Part shown: piece by piece, positions 1-11,060 of the stretch | Position numbering within the stretch: the first letter of the stretch is position 1 | Layout: each line of letters starts with the position of its first letter | Source of the DNA: Mesocentrotus franciscanus | Lineage: Eukaryota > Echinodermata > Echinoidea > Camarodonta > Strongylocentrotidae | Length of the DNA: 64,000 nucleotides | NCBI GenBank assembly: GCA_037976565.1 | Contig: CP137670.1 | Coordinates: 18,091,744-18,155,743, forward strand | Direction: 5' to 3' | The notes under the pieces: model-generated | Databases searched by the model: none | Told to the model about the DNA's origin: nothing | The model's input: the letters and a program-made list of their open reading frames with translations, nothing else | Translations under genes and position numbers: made by a program

Positions 1-269
1 ACGACTATTAGTTGTCGAATCTACTTAGGAGCTATAGAGCCAGTAAGTAATAGTCTGATTTTTCAGACCATTGTACTGAAAGAGGCCAGTCAGTCGCTCA
101 GTAGTGTCTGACAGTGAAGTCTAGCAAGTAAACGGGTTTCCGTGCATAATTTGAATATTAGGACACTGCTAACGTTTAAATTTCACAGATAGGACATACA
201 TGACATATTCGTAATTCGTGTAAAGGTCTACAGAATATGATGTTGGCTGCAAAAAGGGACATAGTATCT
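1..269 (+). mobile_element. TTAA-flanked MITE, copy 1 (cut by window edge, internally deleted)
   Basis: The sequence matches the 3' half of the full copy at 896-1423 and ends with the same terminal inverted repeat, followed by TTAA at 270-273. Relative to the full copy about 150 bp are missing after position ~75. The left end lies outside the window. It is non-coding. Confidence 0.85.
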
Positions 270-595
270 TTAAAGAGAAGCAATGCCGACCGAGTGTTGC
301 TAACATTCAGCAGCCTTGCATTGTTTCTAATGACCAGTTTAATATATTCGCCAGTAGGTGTGAAATATAGGGAGCACTCTTTTTAATAAATTACACTGGA
401 AAGTTATTATGACCACAATCCTTTTATGAATCAAGCAGTAAAACGTTACTTCTTACTTTAACTGCAATTGACAATATGGGTTACCAAAATAGAGATTGCT
501 CTTGATTCTGCCCCAAATAATCAATATAATTATGCTATCTCTTCTTTAGATGGATAGTGCTAAATAGCTTTTCCTTCTTCATCCTTGTTTCCATT

Positions 596-600
<5 letters not shown>

Positions 601-662
<62 letters not shown>

Positions 663-670
663 GGGGGGGT
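601..670. repeat. (TA)n microsatellite followed by a G run
   Basis: About 29 TA dinucleotides run from 601 to 658, followed by a run of ten G at 661-670. The rest of 274-890 shows no gene signal. Confidence 0.95.
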
Positions 671-774
671 GGTTATTGTAAGAATTACTGTCTGAAAAAG
701 GCTAGATAATTATTGGCGTAGCGTCAAGTAGGGGGGACGTCTATTTCTCCGATCGTACTGCGATAGAGAAATAG

Positions 775-801
775 AAAGAGAGAGAGAGAGAGAGAGAGAG
801 G
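775..801. repeat. (GA)n microsatellite
   Basis: A run of GA dinucleotides ending in a short G tract. No coding signal surrounds it. Confidence 0.9.
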
Positions 802-895
802 GGGTGTGGTATGACGGAGGGGGTTCAAATTCAGTTTTCTTTCATATTATTGATGTTGGTACAGATAAAATTATTCGCCATGTGACGGTTCTTAA

Positions 896-1423
896 AGGTA
901 CTATGTCCCATTTGCAGGCCAACAAAATGAAAAGGTTAAATTCCAACGGCATTTGAAAGACACTACTTATTTAGAACTTCCCTAAAAAGGGGGGCTTGAA
1001 AATGTCTTTAAGTGGGAAAATAACGACTATTAGTTGTCGAATCGACTTAGGAGCTATAGAGCCAGTAAGTAATAGTCTGATTTTTCAGACCATTGTACCG
1101 AATGGTCGTACGTTTTATGCTGCGCAAAGATTCAATCAGTTTAATTTTGGCCATTACAAGAAGTGGGTTATTGATGTAGACAAATGCTCATGTACCCTTT
1201 ACAGCTCATTTTATGTATGTTATTACCAAAGATGAAAAAGCCAGTCAGTCACTCAATAGTGTCTGACAGTGAAGTCTAGCAAGTAAACGGGTTTCCTTGC
1301 ATAATTTGAATATTAGGACACTGCTAACGTTTAAATTTCACAGATAGGACATACATGACATATTCATAATTCCTGCAAAGTTCTACAGAATTTGATGTTG
1401 GCTGCAAAAGGGACATAGTATCT
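896..1423 (+). mobile_element. TTAA-flanked non-autonomous DNA element (piggyBac-type MITE), full copy 2
   Basis: A 528 bp element with terminal inverted repeats: the left end reads AGGTACTATGTCCC and the right end is its complement with one mismatch. TTAA sits directly outside each end (892-895 and 1424-1427). TTAA target duplication is the hallmark of the piggyBac superfamily. A 79-codon ORF inside is interrupted or altered in other copies, so I do not regard it as a gene. Homologous copies lie at 1-269, 3753-4281, ~41466-41962 and 63702-64000. Confidence 0.88.
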
Positions 1424-1427
1424 TTAA

Positions 1428-2169
1428 TAAATAGTGCCGCAATGTTTATTGTCATCAAAATAATCAAATATCATTGGAGAGACGATGAGCAAATGACAAA
1501 AAAGCCTGCTCTGATAAATCCTCCGAACAGTGGAATCAACCGAGCAGAATAAACTGTAAACAGAATTATTATGAGTCCTACATGAAAGAGACAATTGACA
1601 CGTCATAGTGGTATGGCGAACGACTGCTGCTTAAATTCAGCAAGAACGTTGCTAGGATTGCTTTCCCCTAAAATGTACCATTATACATAAAGCTAGATTT
1701 AACAAATAACCGGCAAAAATTGAAATTGTCTTGAAAAATTCAGAAAACAAAGTTAATCGAATGAATAATACATAGATATGGTAATGTAAACAATACCTCT
1801 TTTCTTGTTAATCCTCCAGTACCAAATAACCGATCTTAACTCGGGAAACATGCACAAAAAGTGTCCTATAAACTAGCCAAACAGCTTCATTAAAATGGTG
1901 TCTAAGAAAGTGGGTGGTGGGGTGGGGGCGTTCATTTGTTTTGCCCATAGACTACGACAGTTAATGTGTGTGACAATTTCCATAATATACGGAAACATGT
2001 ACATTGTTTTCCACTCAAACTGGCAGATACACAAAAGGTGTCCACTTACCCCTCACACACAATCAGAGGATGCCGGGGTGTGTGCGTGACAATGTGCATG
2101 TGAGTTATGCATTCATATTCTTTCTGGGCAGTCCACATGGGCACAAACACTGCCATTTATTAATTGTTA
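1428..2169. other. Gene-free stretch
   Basis: AT-rich sequence with a few short ORFs lacking any recognisable motif. No repeat or RNA signal seen. Confidence 0.6.
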
Positions 2170-2530
2170 GTGAGTTGGTGAGAGAGAGAGAAACATAGAA
2201 ACGGGAGTGAGTTTGTTGAATAGGTAGATGTGAATAAAAGAAATAGATCACTAAGAAAAAAAGAAAAGAAATGTAAATTACCGATTGGGAGAGCGAAAAA
2301 AGATATTAGTTAGTGAGTGGGTGAAAGCGAGAGAGTGATTATGTAATCAAAAATGGGTGGGTGAATGTGAGTGGGAGACAGAGGGAGAAAGAGAGTTACC
2401 AAGGGGGAAATTGAAATATTAAATGCGAGAGAAAGAGAGAGAGAGGGGCGAGAGAGAAGGGACGGGAGACAAATATAGGGAAAGAGAATGACTGAATGGA
2501 TGGGTGAAGGAGGGGGAAGAGATAGATTAA
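2170..2530. repeat. Purine-rich GA tract
   Basis: The plus strand is strongly enriched in G and A with many GAGA blocks. The 75-codon Leu/Ser/Pro-rich ORF on the minus strand is a by-product of this composition. Confidence 0.75.
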
Positions 2531-2899
2531 TTGTCATTGTGTACCAGTTATTCTGTATTGTCTGTATGCCAAAAGCGAAAGAAATTGAAATGTGATGTTT
2601 CGAATACTTATTAAAACGAGTGTCAACATGAAGATCTTATCACTACCTGACTGCACTACGCTAGGAATCAATTATGCGTGAACCATTCTTTTCACGGAAC
2701 ATTGCTGATGTTGTATTCTTCCACACTAAGGCTAAGTAAATATTACTCCTATTTTTTAGAGGTAAAGGCGGCAATGATCAAGTATGGTAACTTGCTTTTA
2801 TAAGAATGTGGGAACGGACACCTATTATAAAGAAAACGGGACAGTTATCTGAAGTAAAAGGGGGCACTTTTCCAATGTAAAAAATATATGCACTTTTGG

Positions 2900-3345
2900 G
2901 GGTAGTTTTGTTGGTATCCCCCCATCCCCGGAGTGCCGCCTCTTAAGTAATAACACACAGCGTCATCAAGTCTATCCGAACGTGATAAAGGTGGGGAAAA
3001 AAAATTAACAATGTCTTGCTCGTATGGATGAACATAATGTAGATGTGTACTGGTGACAATTGTCAATGATGCACGGCAGGGGCGGCGGAGTCTTTTAAAG
3101 TGGAGCTATTCTTTTCAAGGGGACATGGACAAATTGTTCCTAGTTTCTCGTCCCCGAAAGTATTTTTGTGGCGCCCGGCTCTTATTATTATTATTATTTT
3201 TTTTTTTATTTATTTATTTTTTTTATTTATTTTTTTTTTTTGGGGGGTCATTTGATATATTTAATTTAAGATACAAAATTCATTCGGTGATATTATTTGA
3301 TGTAAATCTAAAATAAATTTAAGAGAAAAGGCATAGTATTGGTAA
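2900..3345 (+). repeat. Dispersed ~440 bp repeat, unit 1
   Basis: A block beginning near the motif CCCCCATCCCCGGAGTGCCG and containing GGCAGGGGCGGCGGAGTC is repeated at 3430-3742. The segment continues through 3240-3345, which reappears split at 3730-3752 and 4282-4362. This unit carries the empty integration site (TTTAAGATAC near 3266) for the MITE inserted in unit 2. Confidence 0.85.
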
Positions 3346-3424
3346 TTTAGAACAAATATTTCATATATTTAATTTATGTATCAAACTACCAAAGTGAAAC
3401 GGGCAGCTCTCAGAATTGAACAGA

Positions 3425-4362
3425 GGAATTTTGTTTGTAGTCCCCCCATCCCCGGAGTGCCGCCTCTTAAGTAATAACACACAGCGTCAGGAAGTCTAGT
3501 CGAATGTGATGAAGGTGCGGAAAATAAAATAATAATGCCTCGCTCGCATGGATAAACAAAATATAGATTTGTATTGGTGACGGTTATCAATGTTGCACGG
3601 CAGGGGCGGCGGAGTCTTACAAAGTGGAGCTATTCTTTTCAGGGGACATGGAAAAAATTATTCCTAGTTTCTCGTTCCCGAAAGCATATTTGTGGCGCCC
3701 GACTCCGTTTTTTGTTCTTCTTTTTTTTTGTCATTTGATATATTTACTTTAAAGATACTATGTCCCTTTTGCAGCCAACATCAAATTCTGTAGAACTTTG
3801 CAGGAATTATGAATATGTCATGTATGTCCTACCTGTGAAATTTAAACGTTAGCAGTGTCCTAATATTCAAATTATGCAAGGAAACCTGTTTACTTGCTAG
3901 ACTTCACTGTCAGACACTATTGAGTGACTGACTGGCTTTTTCATCTTTGGTAATAACATACATAAAATGAGCTGTAAAGGGTACATGAGCATTTGTCTAC
4001 ATCAATAACCCACTTCTTGTAATGGCCAAAATTAAACTGATTGAATCTTTGCGCAGCATAAAACGTACGACCATTCGGTACAATGGTCTGAAAATCAGAC
4101 TATTACTTACTGGCTCTATAGCTCCTAAGTCGATTCGACAACTAATAGTCGTTATTTTCCCACTTAAAGACATTTTCAAGCCCCCTTTTTTTTAGGGGAG
4201 TTCTAAATTAGTATTGTCTTTCAAATGCTGTTGGAATTTAACCTTTTCATTTTTTTGGCCTGCAAATGGGACACAGTACCTTTAAGATACAAAACTTATT
4301 CGGTGATATTATTTGATGTAAATCTAAATAAATTTAAGAGAAATGGCATAGTATTGATAATA
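3425..4362 (+). repeat. Dispersed repeat, unit 2, interrupted by a MITE
   Basis: It aligns with 2900-3345 over about 290 bp, then is interrupted at TTAA (3749-3752) by the 529 bp MITE and resumes at 4282. The two units form a direct tandem pair with a ~525 bp offset. Confidence 0.85.
3753..4281 (-). mobile_element. TTAA-flanked MITE, full copy 3, minus orientation
   Basis: A 529 bp element in opposite orientation to the copy at 896-1423. TTAA flanks both ends (3749-3752, 4282-4285). The paralogous empty site in the neighbouring repeat unit (~3260-3275) shows a single TTAA, which fixes the element ends. Confidence 0.93.
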
Positions 4363-4365
4363 ATA

Positions 4366-5100
4366 AAAATAATAGATAAATGATACATCATAGTATGTAT
4401 CAAAGTCCTATTTTATAGTGAATTTAACGAAGAACCTAATTGAAGTCTCACAACATGTATAAAGTTTATCACGATATCATGAGAGTCCCATATGTGCCAA
4501 ATGATGTAGTGTCACGTAGATATCCTGAAATTACTAGCGGTTTTGTTATCAATATTATTATTGTTATTGGTATTATTATTGGTGTTATTATGTCTTTTTA
4601 ATTTCTTTTTTGTTTGGAGGGAGTAATTTTGGTCTTGAGTGTCGCTATTTAAACCAGAAAATGTTACAATCTAGGTATGTGAACTTAATTTGCATAATTT
4701 CCTTCCACAAACAGTCTTAACAAATCTCCCTGTTTTAATGCAGCGCGATGTCGACGACTCGCTAGCTACTTTAGCTGTAGGGTGGGCGCAAGAGGGCATT
4801 ACAGCCAGAACTTCGGGTAGGAACCCTACAGTAAACTGCCCCTCACTTTTCCCGCTTAGCTGGTGGTTGAAATCGATATCACGTGACGAGATTCGGATCA
4901 ATTACAACTTTGTATCTGCTAGAGCTATGTAGTATACTCTACAGCGCTGCAATGAAAAAGAAAAAATGAAGGGAAAAAAAAATCCTAACAGTGCTATTTT
5001 ACGGACACACAATCATAAAGTCAAAAGTTTCTAAAAACAAGTAGTTTTTCAACAAAGCTTTGAAGATAGCATCAGATAAGGATTTTCTAATGTCTTATTC
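4366..5100. other. Gene-free stretch
   Basis: Contains ATT-rich simple sequence near 4550-4600 and overlapping 76-80 codon ORFs on both strands at 4671-4932 that I do not recognise. No splice or family evidence supports a gene. Confidence 0.55.
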
Positions 5101-5104
5101 TTTT

Positions 5105-5840
5105 TTAAATGCGATCAAGGTGTGTTAATAAAAGAAATTTAACAATGTCTCCCTTTGTATGGATTAACATAATATAGATGGTTCTAGGACACCTACTCCA
5201 TGGACAGCCACCCCCTTCCCCGAATAACAACCCCTAGGATAACCACCCTCTAGGACAACTACCCCCTAGGGCAACCACCCTCTAGGACAACTAACCCCCG
5301 AACAACTAAACCCCGGACAACTACCCGCAGACAACTACCCCCTACGACAACTACCCCTAGGACAACTACCCCGGACAACTACCCCCAGACAACTAGCCCC
5401 CAGACAACTACCCCATATGACAACCAACCTCTAGGACAACTACCCCCGGACAACTATCCAAGGGGGTAGTCGTCCGGGGGTAGTTGTCCTAGGCGGTAGT
5501 TGTCCGGGGGTAGTTGTCTGGGGAGGGGGTAGTTGTCCTTTGGGCTAGTATTCCTAGCAGGTAGTTGTCTGGGGGGAGTTTTCCGAGGGATAGTTTTCCC
5601 GGGGGTAGTCGTCCTAGAGGTGTTGTCCTAGGGGGTAGTTGTTCTAGAGGGTGGTTATCCTATGGGTGGTTATGCGGGGGGGATTTCCAGGGGGTATGTG
5701 TCCGGATACGAATACAGATATGTATTTCCGACATGGTTCAATTTCACACTGCAGGGGCGGCGGAATGACTTTCAAAGTGGGGATGCACCGATAAAAAAGG
5801 CACTTTCTTCCAAAAAAGGGGCACCAACAAAGGGTTACCT
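5105..5840 (+). repeat. Dispersed repeat, third copy, split by a foldback element
   Basis: 5110-5178 resembles 2980-3045 (AACAATGTCT...CATAATATAGATG), and 5748-5790 resumes with the GGGGCGGCGGA block. The intervening sequence is the foldback at 5182-5700. Confidence 0.6.
5182..5700. mobile_element. Foldback (TU-like) element with ~15 bp tandem-repeat arms
   Basis: From 5182 to about 5458 the plus strand is a degenerate tandem array of units like GGACAACTACCCCCT. From about 5459 to 5700 the complementary unit (GGGGGTAGTTGTCC) is arrayed. The two arms, each ~250 bp, are inverted with almost no spacer, so the whole could fold into one long hairpin. Related arrays occur at 26818-27370, 57565-57830 and 62555-63005. 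Confidence 0.85.
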
Positions 5841-6435
5841 AAAAGAAAGAAAACAGGTTTTAATGATTGGAATATACCATGCATTGTATCAGGGATGATC
5901 TTTAACATTTTTATTTACTACCTCAGTACTATACTTTATATATGTGTGTGATTGTCGTAAAATTCTTTTGCGAGCTGGCGTAGCAGGCGGACAGATATCT
6001 AAGGTGATATTTTTAGATTAAAACATCAATCCTGATGAGGTTTTAAGCACAATCTTATTTTGAAATAATGAATATGACCTTTAAAAAAGTAACTTAATGA
6101 GTTTTTATTATTTATTATTATTGCTTAAGTGGTATAATACGATCGACCAGCAGCACAAAGCTAAAAGGGTCAATTTACAAAAGTACAGTGATGTATATAT
6201 ATACGTGTACAATAGTATTACAAAGCATAGTAAATACATCATTAACATATTGACAATACAAAAGCATTATATTGCGTTCGTTCATGTACATTAAATGGAA
6301 GGATGTACTAGCAGGAGATATACAAGAGCAAGGGTAGGTACATAGGTCATGAGAGGGAAAGTGATAGAGCGAATGGGGTAGAGAGAGAGGGGATGAGAGA
6401 AAAGTGGAGGTACAATGAGAGAAAAGAAGAGAGAT

Positions 6436-6712
6436 GTGTCGTGGTCGAGTGGATATGTCACCGGACTGTGGATCACAAAGTCCGCGGTTCAAGTCCGACC
6501 GCGGCACTAATGTCCTTTGGCAAGACATTAATCTACATTTGCCACACTCGACCCAGTTGATGTAAATGGGTACCTGGCAGGAATTAATTCCTTGAAATGC
6601 TAGAGCGCCGTAATGGCAGCCATGCTAAAGCCGGGGTGATAATTGCGGAGCGCCAGGAGTGTCAAGTCTGACAGACATGTGCGCTTTACAAGAACCCACT
6701 ATTATTATTATA
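6436..6712 (+). mobile_element. tRNA-derived SINE
   Basis: The head (6436-6507) is tRNA-like, with an A box TGGTCGAGTGG and a B box GGTTCAAGTCC. It is followed by a ~200 bp body and an ATT-rich tail. The CACTAATGTCCTTTG segment after the head is shared with the SINE at 36513-36857. Confidence 0.85.
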
Positions 6713-6814
6713 TTATAGAGGGAGAGAGCAGAGAACGAAATGAACATAAGTAAATAATCATATAATTCCTTATTATTAATCAAAACTACACATTGCCTGA
6801 ATAAACAACCTATA

Positions 6815-6868
6815 TACTTACATGTAATGCATGTATTACATGTAATGCATGTATTACATGTAATACAT
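6815..6868. repeat. 20 bp tandem repeat, internally palindromic
   Basis: A unit of the form TACATGTAATGCATGTATTA is repeated about 2.5 times. The unit is itself nearly palindromic. Confidence 0.85.
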
Positions 6869-6869
6869 T

Positions 6870-9060
6870 TATGAAAATTAAGAAAAAAATATGCAAGAAA
6901 GTGTAGGGGGATGAGAGTCACTTCAAGTTTCTGGCAAGGTAAGGGATGGTGGATTTACGATACCTTTCAGTATTAATTACATTTAATCGTCGGAAAACCT
7001 GTCATGTTGCGCAACTGTCTCATCCTTGAGACGGACTTGTGAATGGGCAGAAAGTGTTTGTGGTGGTCAGAGTTCCTGAGCTTCTGTCCAAAACTTAACA
7101 GAAGTGAGTCCCTTCTCGAAGATAGAGAAGTAGGGTTGGTTATGGCAAGGGCATTTGTATAATCAACATTGTATCATAAATGCAAGCGAGCGTAGCTAAC
7201 AAAGTTTGGGGGAAATTTGAGACCAACAAAAATCAATCGCTTGAAATTAGTGGGATATTTTGAGGAGGTTATGAGGATTATATTGTTTCGGGGAGATGAG
7301 GGGTGATAAAAAAAAAAAACATCTTATCATAGCACGTATGGTAATTATGTCTCTTTTTTAGTTTGGAAATCCTTCATATTGGTTAAATCTTTATATTCTT
7401 GAACGAAGGGCAATCGCCTACCTTGGTCTTCTATGAAACTCAAGAGGTCATGGGGTCAACAATGCCCCACTCGTAAGGTATGAGATTAAACATCCTGTTT
7501 CATCTCAAAGGGCAATTATTCTTTCCTAGATTCCACGCCAAGAGGCCTTCACTTACCGGTATGGTAGGTTTGCTTCTCATAAGCAGATATCATGTAACTT
7601 TACCAGATAGTATATCCGTGGCATAAGCCACTATTATACAGGATTCAACTCTAGCTGCACCGGAAAAGAGAAATTAGAGGTGGGAAGGAAAGGAAAAGGT
7701 GCATGTGACGGGGCTGGGGAGGGGATGCAGATCTGCCACCCAGCTTTAATGTGCGTTAATGTTATGAAATATCGCCGCAATGTTTGGCAGGAATTTCAAG
7801 AATCGGAACAATATGCCAATATGCCTGTTTTTCCTTCTTCCTATTAAAAAATCAATTTCTTCAATTACAACGAGAAACAACAAATGAAAACAAATATGCG
7901 CAAATGAAGACTATATGAAATATAGTATTGAAAATCCTACTCTATTATGATAGATAGCACTTCAAGAGTATGAGGAATTCAAAGAGAACACATACAAATT
8001 GTGATTTAATGTGTTAAAGGCGTGAATTTATACTCAACCTTGTCTGACATTTAAACAAGCAAGCGAGCAAGGAAAAACACATAACAAAACGAAAATAAAT
8101 AATTTCACCAGGATTGGTGGGTGTTTTCCAAAGTGCGTGTGTGGGAGGGGGGCAACAAAAAGGACACTTTCTGGAATAAAGGGGAAAGTACAAAGGGAAA
8201 CCCGAATGGAAGATAATAAACATAATTTGTTTTGACATTGGGATATACATTGTGTATACAAAAAAGTGTACTTAACTTTTGTGGCCTCTAATAAATAGTT
8301 AAAACATATGTGACTTTAAATTCGATTTAATAGTAAAGGGTAACTGATATCCTGTCTAATGATACCATATTTATAATTGTGCTGCAACGGATGACTGAAA
8401 AGAGAGATTTCCAAAAGCATTGTCAAAATCCTCTTTTGGGTTGAAGCAATGAATGTGGGCCAAAAGCCCTCATGTTTGTGTTATCTCATTCCAAAACGAA
8501 TTGCTCACTTTTTTGTTGAAAAGTAGTTGAAAAGAAACGATATTAATACAAAGGATCAACTCAAACTCAAGGAAATGTTTATTACAAGCAAAATTTATGA
8601 TATTTATGATGATGACAATCTTGTCTTCATACGTATCCATTATTTCAGGTAATCCTTCTCATTGAGTGATACAACATGGATAAGTTCATTCGGGATGTTA
8701 TCTTTTTATGAAAACTATCTGTCAATTAATTTTAATGTTCTTTCTTATATTTGGGTTTGGTAACCTTTGAGTTTTCAATCCCTATTCGAGATAAACACGT
8801 TATACACTTTATATGTGTGAAATTGCAAAGTGGACAATTGATCAGAGAGAACTTTAATATAGGGCCTATATCATGAGTGAAGACATTAGTAAGATGTTAC
8901 AAATGATTTAGGGTAAGCCTATAAATTGAAACAAGGTTTTGTGAAACCATAGATACATCGCATCATCTTAAACAATGAAGCACTGAAGCACAAGCTATAA
9001 TTTAACTTTTAAAATGGTTTAAAACCAAACAAACAAATGCCTAAAACCTGACCCACATTC
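6870..9060. other. Gene-free stretch
   Basis: AT-rich sequence with short ORFs only. 8100-8200 resembles a weak copy of the material at 5800-5850 (AAGGGGCACC-like). I see no exon, RNA gene or complete element here. Confidence 0.5.
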
Positions 9061-9089
9061 GTTCAATCACCCTAAACTTGGTACAAGGC

Positions 9090-9480
9090 AATTTTGACGA
9101 CACTTTTAAAATACCCTGTTGCTCAGTCACCCATGTCATATACTATAATTTGGTTCATTGTACAGAGAACATTGGTGAAACTGGGAGAAATCTGGAAACT
9201 AGACTCAGGGAGCACAAAACCAGCTTCAAACTCAGCGATTGGGACAAGTCAAACACGCCCAACAACACGAACACACCATCGAATGGGACAGCAGTCATCT
9301 CATCTCCATGATGAAGCACTGGCACTCACGCCGAATCCGAGAAGCCATCGAAATTCACCGCCACAACACCGTGCCCCAAGACTCGGGATTATACATCAAC
9401 GATTTCTGGAAACCCCTCATCAACAAGTACCCGGTCACGCCTCCACCACCGCCCACACCTCCGCCGCAGACACCCGTACA
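9090..9480 (+). pseudogene. Penelope-like retroelement remnant: GIY-YIG endonuclease domain, frameshifted
   Basis: One frame reads ENIGETGRNLETRLREHKTSF, the GIY-YIG core with its conserved Gly-Glu-Thr-Gly-Arg and Arg-Glu-His. After a frameshift near 9240 a second frame continues HAQQHEHTIEW, then RRIREAIEIHRH and GLYINDFWKPLI. This order and spacing match the C-terminal endonuclease of Penelope-like elements. The reverse transcriptase is absent upstream, so this is a 5'-truncated dead copy. The following Pro-rich frame is read-through of tandem repeats. Confidence 0.85.
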
Positions 9481-9559
9481 TCAACCACGATGACCGCACC
9501 CGCCCAACCCACAAAACAGCCGCCAGCCCCCTAAGCTACGAGGCATAACAGACGACAGC

Positions 9560-9755
9560 AGATTACAACGGCGCCTACGTCGGGGGAACACACAGCGTCT
9601 CGCCGACACCACTACGCCACCTAAGTCGGGGACACACACAGCATCTCGCAGACACAACAACGCCGCCTACGCCGGGGACACACACATCATCCCGCCGACA
9701 CCACAACGCCGCCTACGTCGGGGACACACACAGCGTCTCGCCGACAACACACCCC
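9560..9755 (+). repeat. 46 bp tandem repeat in the Penelope-like 3' tail
   Basis: About four copies of a GC-rich 46 bp unit (CTACGTCGGGG...ACACACA...CTCGCCGACACC). The period was counted from successive CTACGTCGG/CTAAGTCGG positions. Confidence 0.85.
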
Positions 9756-9759
9756 ACTC

Positions 9760-9920
9760 ATGGATTCGAAGCACACCCAAGTCCGCAACCCGGAGACTCC
9801 AGCGGGCTGCCCAGACGGATAAGCAGCCCATCCAAGTCCACAACCCGGTGACTCAAGCCCACACGGTCACGTATAGTTTCCCCACGTCCGCAACCCGGTG
9901 ACTTAAGCTCACGCACGCCA
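9760..9920 (+). repeat. Short direct repeats around AACCCGGTGACT
   Basis: The motif GTCCGCAACCCGGAGACT recurs with small changes at ~9780, ~9838 and ~9887. Likely part of the same retroelement tail. Confidence 0.65.
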
Positions 9921-9924
9921 ACTA

Positions 9925-10085
9925 GGCGTTGTGGCGTGCGCCTGTAATCCAGCTAACAGTGGAAGTTACAAACTGATTCAGCCGAGGACGCAGGTTCGAA
10001 ACTGAATCGCGTCTTTCGGATGGTGACGTTAAAGGTCGGTCCCCAGACGTAAATAATCATATCTGATTGATACACGTCTGTAAAA
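9925..10085 (+). mobile_element. SINE with 7SL-RNA-like head
   Basis: 9925-9957 reads GGCGTTGTGGCGTGCGCC then TGTAATCCAGCTA, which closely resembles the 5' Alu-domain end of SRP (7SL) RNA, including its internal A box. A B-box-like GGTTCGAAAC follows at 9993-10002. The 3' part (GATGGTGACGTTAAAGG and CCCCAGACGTAAATAATC) matches, inverted, the fragment at ~16985-17095. The element sits within Penelope-like tail sequence. Confidence 0.65.
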
Positions 10086-10089
10086 ACCC

Positions 10090-10335
10090 AATACACACAC
10101 ACACACACCTATTCCCCACTCCTGACGACGGATAGTCAACCTGTTCGAAACGTCGAGCCACTCCTACCATCCATCCTCTCCAACCGGCGCTATAGTTCTC
10201 CTTAGAACTATAAGCTAAGAAAGATAACCAACAGTCTTTTTCAAGAGTACACCAACAGTCCTTTTCAGGACTACACACCCTCAAGAAAGAATACCGAGAG
10301 TCCTTTTCAGGACTCCTCAATCCTCCCCCTCTCTC
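10090..10335 (+). repeat. CA repeat and Penelope-like 3' tail with short inverted repeats
   Basis: After a (CA)n run, the segment GACGACGGATAGTC...GAAACGTCGAGCC resembles the conserved 3' region of Penelope-like elements. It is followed by three copies of AGTCCTTTTCAGGACT-like palindromes at 10225-10315. Confidence 0.5.
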
Positions 10336-10461
10336 ACATGGTGCAACCGCAAGACTCTGTATAAGTAATTATTCGTCATGAAATAGATTGCAAAGTAATA
10401 TTGTCTATGACTTGTTAAATAGGAGCTACCCTAGTTAGGTACCATTTTTATACGCACTGTA

Positions 10462-10464
<3 letters not shown>

Positions 10465-10496
<32 letters not shown>
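10465..10496. repeat. (TA)n microsatellite
   Basis: Simple TA array. Confidence 0.95.
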
Positions 10497-10498
<2 letters not shown>

Positions 10499-10789
10499 CC
10501 TACATTGTGATTAATACATTCGCAATGGTAATTTCGATATGATATTGTTTCTCTAATCACATGGTCCAAGATACTGCTTTAATATGGATGACAGTTTGTA
10601 ATCGGTGTGATGGAGTTTATATTTTTGGTGTGAACGAGCACAGTTTTTAAAAATGTATAACTATAAAGTCGCTTTCTCTGACCAATTGGATTTTAGAAAG
10701 AGGACAACATCCTAATGTGGTCTTAAGCTCAAGCATCCATCGAGACCTCAGAAAGAGAGGAATGGCTATGGTTACTTTCAACGTTGAGG

Positions 10790-11060
10790 GTGTGTTATTT
10801 TATCAGCTGATTGGGTGCGCGACACGGAAACGGTACAGAGGCTGGACTACCCAGGAACTGGCATACGGACGATTCAGAGTCCTAATGCGGAGGTGGGGTT
10901 TTGGAGACGAACAGACAGCATGTTAATGCGGCAAGGAATAGTCAATGGAACACATGCTAGTCTGCCCACTCCTGCCAGAGCCATGCTCCCAAGATGACCT
11001 GGAAGCCATGAACTGCCGTGACAGCGCCTGTATTGAGCACTGGACGGGACTTGTGTAGTG
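10790..11060 (+). pseudogene. LINE 3' end fragment (zinc-knuckle-like tail of a non-LTR retrotransposon ORF2)
   Basis: In one frame near 10930-11058 the sequence reads CGKE, a stop, then SMEHMLVCPLLPEPC and DDLEAM before a stop codon. This parallels the tail of the LINE at 14470-15370 (CGTSVQSMSHLLRCPLL). Frames switch within the fragment. It is a broken, 5'-truncated copy. Confidence 0.7.

Noticed and set aside
996..1235. 79-codon ORF inside the MITE, with a similar ORF in copy 3
   Set aside because: Altered or truncated in the other copies and without a transposase motif; conservation is explained by recent copying.
4671..4932. Overlapping 76 and 80 codon ORFs on both strands
   Set aside because: No recognisable motif, no splice context; one strand is probably the shadow of the other or of an unidentified repeat.
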